NCBI GenBank assembly: GCA_050944915.1
Contig: JBMNRY010000004.1
Location: 1 to 36,418 of the forward strand
Direction of reading: 5' to 3'
DNA: 36,418 nt
Source: JBMNRY01 sp050944915
GTDB taxonomy: Bacteria; Bacillota; Limnochordia; JAAZLZ01
Shown here: piece by piece, positions 31,069 to 36,418 of the stretch
Position numbering within the stretch: the stretch's first letter is position 1
How the letters are laid out: each line of letters begins with the position of its first letter
The notes under the pieces: model-generated
Told to the model about the DNA's origin: nothing
The model's database searches: none
What the model saw: only the letters and a program-made list of their open reading frames with translations
Program-made: the position numbers and the translations under genes

Positions 31069-33201
31069 TTAAACCTTCTCTAAGGGCGCGTAGGCCGCCA
31101 GCAAAACCTTCAATCCCAAGTCGGGAAAGGCGACGGTCACCTGTTGATCGGAGCCGCTGCCCTGGACGGCCACCACCGTCCCCGGGCCGAACTTGGCGTG
31201 GAGGACCCGATCCCCCGCTTGATAATCGCCGTTAGCTCCCAGAGCCGCACTGGGCCTTTTCCTGGGGCGATCCCTTTCCTCCCCTTCCGATCCCTGGAGG
31301 AGCTCCGGCGGGATTTCGTTGACGAACTGGGATAAGCGGGAGGGTGTAGTCCGCCCGTATAATGTCCTAGTCATGGTATAAGTAAAATAAAGCCGTTCTT
31401 GGGCTCTGGTGATGCCCACATAACAAAGGCGCCGCTCCTCCTCCAGTTGATCCGGTTCGTAAAAACAACGGTTATGGGGGAAGAGGCCGTCTTCCATCCC
31501 GATCAAAAAGACTACTGGAAATTCCAAACCTTTAGCGGCATGGAGGCTCATCAAGGTCACCGCGTCGGCGTTCTCATCATAAGTATCCACATCGGCTACC
31601 AAAGCCAGATGTTCCAGGAAGGCCGTTAAATCCTGTCCTGGATTTTCCTGCTCAAATTGGTTGACTACCGTCATAAATTCCTGGAGGTTCTCCACCCGGG
31701 CCCGGGCCTCAGGGGTGGGATCCTTTTCCCACTGGGCTAGGTAATTGGTTTTGACCAGGACCTCCTGGGTCAAGAAAGACAGACTTAATGACCCCACGGC
31801 AGCCAGTAGTTCCTGCACCAACTCCCGGAAGGCCACTAGGGCATTGCGGGCCCTAGTTCCCAGCTCCGGGATAGCTTCGGCCCCCAGGATGGCGCCCCAC
31901 AAGGTTATATTCTCCCCAAAGGCGTACTCTTCCACCCGGGCCAAAGTGGCTTCACCGATCCCCCGGGTTGGCGTATTGATGATCCGCCGCAGGCTGAAGG
32001 AATCATCTTGGTTGGCCAAAAAGCGCAGGTAGGCCATCAAATCTTTGACTTCCTTCCGTTCGTAGAAACGCAAGCCCGCGACGATGCGGTAGGGAATATT
32101 CCGCTGGATTAATTCCTCTTCCACCGCCCGGGAAAGGGCATGGGTCCGGTACAAAACGGCCATCTCCCGCAGGGATCGCCCTTGGTTCGTTAGGCGATTG
32201 ATCTCCCCGGCGATGAAGGCTGCTTCCCCCCGTTCATCGGGGGCTTGGTGCAAGATGATGGGATCCCCTGGGGGGTTTTCCGTCCATAAAGATTTATGCT
32301 TTCGCTCCAGGTTGTTGGAAATAACGCTGTTGGCTGCATCTAAAATCCTTTGGGTGGAGCGATAGTTTAACTCCAGCTTGATCACCCGACTGTTGGGATA
32401 ATCCCGTTCGAAATTCAAGATATTGCGGATATCGGCTCCCCGGAAACCGTAGATGCCCTGATCTTCATCACCGACGACAAAGAGATTGCCGTGGGCCTGG
32501 GCCAAGAGATTGACTAAAACATATTGGGCGTGGTTGGTATCTTGATATTCATCGACTAAGATATGGCGAAAACGCCCCTGATATTTCTCCAAAACCTCCC
32601 CTTGCTGGCGGAAGAGGTTCACCGTCTCCATGATCAGATCATCGAAATCAAGGCCGCCATTGGCCTTGAGCTTCTCCTGGTAAAGGACATAAACCCGGGC
32701 GACCACCTTATCCCAATAATCGGTGGCCCCTTGGCTGAAATCGGCGGGGGAGACTAGCTCATTCTTGGCATTGCTTATGGTGCGCAAAATAGACCGGGGT
32801 TCGTGACGCTTGGGATCTAGATTGAGCTCTCCCAGGCAGTCTTTGATCACTTGGAGCTGATCTGCAGAATCATAGATCAAAAAATCCCGGGGGATGCCGA
32901 TGTAATGACCTTCCCAGCGGAGGAAACGTACACAAATAGAGTGAAAGGTGCCGATCCATAAATCCTGGGCCCGGGGGCCGACCAAATTCAGCAGCCGTTC
33001 CTTCATCTCCCGGGCCGCCTTATTGGTAAAGGTCACCGCCAGGATCTCCCCCGGGGCCACCCCTCGCTCCCGTAATAGATAACCGATCCGATAGGTTAAG
33101 ACCCTGGTCTTGCCGCTGCCGGCTCCAGCCAGGATCAATAAAGGTCCTTCTCCATGGAGCACCGCTTCCCGTTGGGCGGTATTCAACTGGCTGAGATCCA
33201 T
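31069..33201 (-). CDS. pcrA: PcrA/UvrD superfamily 1A DNA helicase
   Basis: This 710-residue 3'-5' helicase has Walker A GAGSGKT (26-32), AVTFTNKAAREM (motif Ia), DEYQDTN (motif II), VGDEDQGIYGFRG (motif III) and LMSLHAAKGLEFPVVF (motif V). The C-terminal Tudor-like segment (GDRVLHAKFGPGTVV) that contacts RNA polymerase in PcrA is present. The start codon shares a base with the hisIE stop, with GGGAGGG upstream. It serves replication, repair and RNA polymerase displacement. Confidence 0.96.
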   Translation of the reverse strand: MDLSQLNTAQREAVLHGEGPLLILAGAGSGKTRVLTYRIGYLLRERGVAPGEILAVTFTNKAAREMKERLLNLVGPRAQDLWIGTFHSICVRFLRWEGHYIGIPRDFLIYDSADQLQVIKDCLGELNLDPKRHEPRSILRTISNAKNELVSPADFSQGATDYWDKVVARVYVLYQEKLKANGGLDFDDLIMETVNLFRQQGEVLEKYQGRFRHILVDEYQDTNHAQYVLVNLLAQAHGNLFVVGDEDQGIYGFRGADIRNILNFERDYPNSRVIKLELNYRSTQRILDAANSVISNNLERKHKSLWTENPPGDPIILHQAPDERGEAAFIAGEINRLTNQGRSLREMAVLYRTHALSRAVEEELIQRNIPYRIVAGLRFYERKEVKDLMAYLRFLANQDDSFSLRRIINTPTRGIGEATLARVEEYAFGENITLWGAILGAEAIPELGTRARNALVAFRELVQELLAAVGSLSLSFLTQEVLVKTNYLAQWEKDPTPEARARVENLQEFMTVVNQFEQENPGQDLTAFLEHLALVADVDTYDENADAVTLMSLHAAKGLEFPVVFLIGMEDGLFPHNRCFYEPDQLEEERRLCYVGITRAQERLYFTYTMTRTLYGRTTPSRLSQFVNEIPPELLQGSEGEERDRPRKRPSAALGANGDYQAGDRVLHAKFGPGTVVAVQGSGSDQQVTVAFPDLGLKVLLAAYAPLEKV

Positions 33202-33860
33202 TAGTTACCCTCCCGTCGGGACCGCAATTCCGCCCAGATTTCCTCCAGATCGATTCCCCGCTGGGCTAAAACCACCAACAGGTGGTAGAGGAGATCTGCG
33301 GTCTCGGACACCAAGGGCTCCCGTTCCTCGTTCTTAGCCGCGATGACTACTTCCACCGCCTCTTCCCCCAGCTTTTTGACCATCTGGTCTAAACCCCGGG
33401 CCCACAGCTTAGCTGTATAAGATCCAGAAGGCGGGTTGTCCTTTCGATCTAAAATCACTTGGTACAACTCGGCCAAGATGGCCGCCGGCTGTCCGTAGAC
33501 TTCCCCCGGTCGGAAGGTTTGACTGGTTTCTTCTTCCCCTTGGAGGGGGTAATGGAAACAGGAACGATAGCCTTCATGGCAGGCGCCGGGACCTAGCTGT
33601 TCCGCCTTGATGAGGAGACAGTCCCCATCACAATCGGCAGTGATGGAGTGGACCAGCTGGTAATGGCCGGAAGTAGCCCCCTTATGCCAGAGGGTCTGGC
33701 GGCTGCGGCTGTAAAACCAGGTCTGACCAGTCTCTAAGGTTTTCTGCAGCGATTCCCGGTTCATATAGGCCACCATGAGGACTTGACCGTCTTTGTGATC
33801 CTGGATGATGGCCGGGATCAATCCCTGAGCATCGAATTTCAGATTTTCCAAGGTAATCAT
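33201..33860 (-). CDS. hisI: HisIE, bifunctional histidine biosynthesis enzyme
   Basis: This 219-residue fusion carries out steps two and three of histidine synthesis. The N-terminal phosphoribosyl-AMP cyclohydrolase half has the metal sites DCDGDC and CHEGYRSCF. The C-terminal phosphoribosyl-ATP pyrophosphatase half (about 115-219) has SGSYTAKLWARG and KKLGEEAVEVVIAAK. AGGTGG lies upstream of the ATG. It is the last his gene, followed directly by pcrA. Confidence 0.95.
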   Translation of the reverse strand: MITLENLKFDAQGLIPAIIQDHKDGQVLMVAYMNRESLQKTLETGQTWFYSRSRQTLWHKGATSGHYQLVHSITADCDGDCLLIKAEQLGPGACHEGYRSCFHYPLQGEEETSQTFRPGEVYGQPAAILAELYQVILDRKDNPPSGSYTAKLWARGLDQMVKKLGEEAVEVVIAAKNEEREPLVSETADLLYHLLVVLAQRGIDLEEIWAELRSRREGN

Positions 33861-33876
33861 GACAACACCACCTATT

Positions 33877-34632
33877 CTAAAGCCGGACGGGGATGCCCTG
33901 GGAGTGGAGATAGGCCTTCACTTCCCCGATGGTATACTCCCCATAATGGAAGATGGACGCGGCCAAGACGGCATCGGCCCCACCTTCGATGATGGCATCC
34001 CGGAGATGCTCTAGTTTTCCCGCACCGCCCGAGGCGATGATGGGGATATCTAAGGCCTGGGAGACAGCCCGGTTTAACCGATTATCGTAACCATCCTTGG
34101 TGCCGTCGCCATCCATACTGGTCAAAAGGATCTCCCCGGCGCCCAATTGGGCCACCCGCTGGGCCCAAGCTACAGCATCTAAGCCGGTGGCCCGCCGACC
34201 TCCGTGGGAATAGACTTCCCAGCCCGACTCTCCCCGGCGGGCATCGATGGCGACGACGATACAACCTTGACCGAATTTTTCAGCTCCCCACTTAATGAGG
34301 TCGGGCTCGGCTAAGGCCGCGGTGCTGATGGACACCTTCTGGGCCCCGGCCCCTAAGATAGCCTCCATATCCTCTAGAGATCCGATGCCACCGCCGACGA
34401 TCAAGGGAATGGAGATGGTCTCGGCGGTCCGCCGGACCAAATCGACGATAGTCTTCCTTTTCTCCGCGGAGGCGGTGATATCGAGGAACACCAACTCATC
34501 GGCCCCTGCTTCATCATAATAGGCCGCTAGTTCCACAGGATCGCCGGCATCCCGCAATCCGACGAATTGGGTGCCTTTGACCACCCGACCGTCTTTCACA
34601 TCTAAACAAGGAATGATTCTCTTGTAGGACAT
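33877..34632 (-). CDS. hisF: HisF, cyclase subunit of imidazole glycerol-phosphate synthase
   Basis: This is a 251-residue (beta/alpha)8 protein. It starts MSYKRIIPCLDVKDGRVVKG, with the catalytic aspartate in CLDVKDG; a second lies in VAIDARRG. It normally receives ammonia from HisH to form imidazole glycerol phosphate and AICAR, but hisH is not in this operon. The ATG at 34632 shares a base with the hisA stop (TGATG) and has GGAG eight bases upstream; a GTG one codon earlier is possible. Confidence 0.95.
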   Translation of the reverse strand: MSYKRIIPCLDVKDGRVVKGTQFVGLRDAGDPVELAAYYDEAGADELVFLDITASAEKRKTIVDLVRRTAETISIPLIVGGGIGSLEDMEAILGAGAQKVSISTAALAEPDLIKWGAEKFGQGCIVVAIDARRGESGWEVYSHGGRRATGLDAVAWAQRVAQLGAGEILLTSMDGDGTKDGYDNRLNRAVSQALDIPIIASGGAGKLEHLRDAIIEGGADAVLAASIFHYGEYTIGEVKAYLHSQGIPVRL

Positions 34633-35360
34633 CACGCCATCTCCTTCGTCAACGCGATGGCCTCTTCCAAAGTGAAGGCCCCTGCATACAAAGCCTTCCC
34701 GGAGATGACCCCCGTGAGGTTGGGATGTTTCAAGGCGGCCAATTTCTTAAGATCATCTAACGAAGCGATGCCCCCCGCGGCGATGACCTTCAAGCCCAAG
34801 GCCAGGATTTCTTCGATGCTGGCCACATTAGGTCCCGTTAACATGCCGTCCCGGGCGATATCGGTGACGATGACTTCTTCGACCCCTAGATCCTGCATCC
34901 GTCGGGCCAGCTCCACCGCGGTGACGGAAGTGCTCTCCTGCCAACCCTTCACCGCCACATAGCCGTCCCGGGCATCGATGCCTACTAGAACCCGAGGTCC
35001 GAAGGCTTGGACACATTGACCGACAAAGGCGGGATCTTCCCAGGCGATGGTGCCTAAGATAACCCTTTCGGCTCCCGCTTCGAACACAGCCTCTATGATC
35101 TCCCGGCTGCGCATCCCACCGCCTACTTGGAGGCGGGCCCCAGTCCCTTCCGCGATGGCCTTGATGATCTCCAAGTGGTGGGAGCGGCCGGTGAAGGCCC
35201 CGTCTAAATCTATAATATGGATTAATTCCGCCCCGGCATCGACCCAATCCTGGGCCACTGCTACGGGATCACCGCTATAAATCGTTTCTTGATCGGGGTC
35301 TCCCTGGCGCAGACGGACGCATTTTCCGTTTTTTAAATCGATGGCTGGAATAATTAACAT
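34632..35360 (-). CDS. hisA: HisA, ProFAR isomerase
   Basis: This 242-residue (beta/alpha)8 enzyme isomerises ProFAR to PRFAR. The catalytic aspartates are in PAIDLKNGKCVRL at the start and VGIDARDGYVAVKGW in the second half. Two phosphate loops, QVGGGMR and IAAGGIAS, are visible. GGAGGGG precedes the ATG. The gap to hisB is only 32 bases, so the hisH normally found between them is absent. Confidence 0.95.
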   Translation of the reverse strand: MLIIPAIDLKNGKCVRLRQGDPDQETIYSGDPVAVAQDWVDAGAELIHIIDLDGAFTGRSHHLEIIKAIAEGTGARLQVGGGMRSREIIEAVFEAGAERVILGTIAWEDPAFVGQCVQAFGPRVLVGIDARDGYVAVKGWQESTSVTAVELARRMQDLGVEEVIVTDIARDGMLTGPNVASIEEILALGLKVIAAGGIASLDDLKKLAALKHPNLTGVISGKALYAGAFTLEEAIALTKEMA

Positions 35361-35392
35361 GGCCTGCCCCTCCTAAATCAATAAAGTTAGCC

Positions 35393-35986
35393 CTATTGGG
35401 TGAGGGTGCCCTTGGTGGAAGGTACCCATTGAACCCGGGGATCGATACTGCAGGCGCTGCTTAAAGCTCTCGCGAGAGCTTTCACCGCCCCTTCTAGAAT
35501 ATGGTGGGGGTCTTCTCCCGCACGCTGTTCCAGATGGAGATTGAACTTACCTTCCATGGCTAGTGCTCGGCAAAACTCGACCCACAATCCGGTGTAAAAG
35601 CCGCCGACCATCACCAAAGGTAAATCTAAATCACAGCGGGTGTAGGCCCGTCCTCCCAAATCGATGGCGGCTAGGATACAGGCTTCATCCATGGGCAAAG
35701 CCGCCCAACCGTAGCGGGTAATCCCCCGCCGCTCCCCTAAAGCTTGATTGAGGGCCTGGCCTAAACAGATCCCCACATCCTCCACCGTATGGTGGCCATC
35801 GACGTGGAGATCCCCCTGGGCCTCCACTTCCAAATCAAAGTGGCCGTGGCGGGCCAGGGCATCTAAAAGATGATCAAAAAAACCGATTCCTGTATTGATC
35901 TGAGCTTGACCGGAACCATCTAAATTCCAGCGGACCCGGATCTTCGTTTCCTTCGTCTGCCTGGTGATCTCACCTACGCGGGCCAT
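35393..35986 (-). CDS. hisB: HisB, imidazoleglycerol-phosphate dehydratase
   Basis: This 197-residue dehydratase makes imidazole acetol phosphate. The metal-binding histidine motifs are visible as GFFDHLLDALARHG, DGHHTVEDVGI and EDPHHILEGAVKA. It is the single-domain form, without the phosphatase fusion of enterobacteria. GGAGGAG precedes the ATG, and it starts one base after the hisD stop. Confidence 0.95.
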   Translation of the reverse strand: MARVGEITRQTKETKIRVRWNLDGSGQAQINTGIGFFDHLLDALARHGHFDLEVEAQGDLHVDGHHTVEDVGICLGQALNQALGERRGITRYGWAALPMDEACILAAIDLGGRAYTRCDLDLPLVMVGGFYTGLWVEFCRALAMEGKFNLHLEQRAGEDPHHILEGAVKALARALSSACSIDPRVQWVPSTKGTLTQ

Positions 35987-35987
35987 C

Positions 35988-36418
35988 CTACTCCTCCTCT
36001 AATCTAATCTCCACCGCCCGGGCGTGGGCCGTTAGTCCTTCCTCCCTGGCCAAAACCGCTACCTGGGGACCTAGAATCTGGAAATCCCCAGGACTGCAGG
36101 CGATGACGCTGGAGCGGCGCAAGAAATCTTCCACCCCCAGGGGTGAGAAAAACCTTGCGGTGCCGTTGGTCGGTAAAGTATGATTGGGACCGGCCAGATA
36201 GTCGCCGAAGGGTTCCGGTGATGAAGTACCTAAAAAAACGGCTCCCGCATGGCGGATTTGACTTAAATAAGACCAAGGATCGGCAACGGCTAACTCTAAG
36301 TGTTCCGGAGCGATTTCGTTGGCTAGTTCGATCCCTTCTTCTAAATCCCGACAAATGATGATCAAGCCCCAGCGCTCCAAGGACGCCTGGGCCGTCTCCC
36401 GCCTGTGCAGCTGGGCCA
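35988..36418 (-). CDS. hisD: HisD, histidinol dehydrogenase, C-terminal part
   Basis: Only the last 142 residues are in the window; the gene enters from the right edge and is open there. ANEIAPEHLEL carries the catalytic Glu-His pair, and FGDYLAGPNHTLPTNG is the family signature with a zinc-ligand histidine. HisD oxidises histidinol to histidine in two NAD-dependent steps. It directly precedes hisB, so the his operon extends beyond the window. Confidence 0.95.
   Translation of the reverse strand, partial: AQLHRRETAQASLERWGLIIICRDLEEGIELANEIAPEHLELAVADPWSYLSQIRHAGAVFLGTSSPEPFGDYLAGPNHTLPTNGTARFFSPLGVEDFLRRSSVIACSPGDFQILGPQVAVLAREEGLTAHARAVEIRLEEE

Overview
The window is a stretch of an endospore-forming Bacillota (Firmicutes) chromosome, most likely a deep-branching clostridial-type lineage. 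The evidence is spoIID, a spoIVFA-like/spoIVFB pair, a T-box in front of valS, strong Shine-Dalgarno (SD) sites with frequent GTG/TTG starts, MreBCD together with MinCDE, and a ferredoxin. The DNA is moderately GC-rich. Species cannot be named from the sequence. There are no rRNA, tRNA, CRISPR, phage or insertion-sequence signals. Nearly every gene runs leftward (- strand); only a two-gene FUN14/MFS island at 27.4-29.1 kb runs rightward.

Region by region, left to right (so downstream to upstream for the - strand genes). 1-1.4 kb: the start of a Cache-type sensor (running off the window) and a membrane-bound diguanylate cyclase with a structured leader. 1.6-15.6 kb: a long envelope, division and sporulation cluster, in transcription order maf, radC, mreB, mreC, mreD, pbp2, minC, minD, minE, rodA, a tiny spoIVFA-like gene, spoIVFB, a radical SAM protein, its DUF2344 partner, and rng. 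Many genes overlap or are separated by only a few bases. The usual rplU-rpmA tail after rng is absent.

15.7-18.8 kb: an orphan larE, spoIID with a readable sigma-E-type promoter, a gap that may encode a small RNA, a 2[4Fe-4S] ferredoxin with a near-consensus sigma-A promoter, and a SPOR-domain membrane protein. 18.9-23.6 kb: folC and valS behind a valine T-box, then a Fur-family regulator. 23.7-27.3 kb: a tightly coupled metabolic operon of a two-subunit aconitase/isopropylmalate-isomerase-type hydro-lyase, an Icd-like isocitrate dehydrogenase and an atypical Lgt homologue. 27.4-29.1 kb: the rightward FUN14 and MFS genes, whose end overlaps ligA tail to tail. 29.1-36.4 kb: hisD (partial), hisB, hisA, hisF, hisIE, pcrA, ligA; hisH is missing from its usual place between hisB and hisA.

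Together the genes cover cell-shape and septum placement (Mre, PBP2, RodA, Min), mother-cell sporulation steps (SpoIID; SpoIVFB and a possible minimal SpoIVFA), citrate-to-2-oxoglutarate chemistry, histidine synthesis, and DNA repair/ligation. The most interesting points are the 80-residue SpoIVFA-like protein without a LytM domain and the hairpin over its ribosome-binding site, the split aconitase-Icd operon, the uncharacterised radical SAM/DUF2344 pair, the candidate small RNA at 17.7 kb, and the mutually exclusive helices in the diguanylate cyclase leader.
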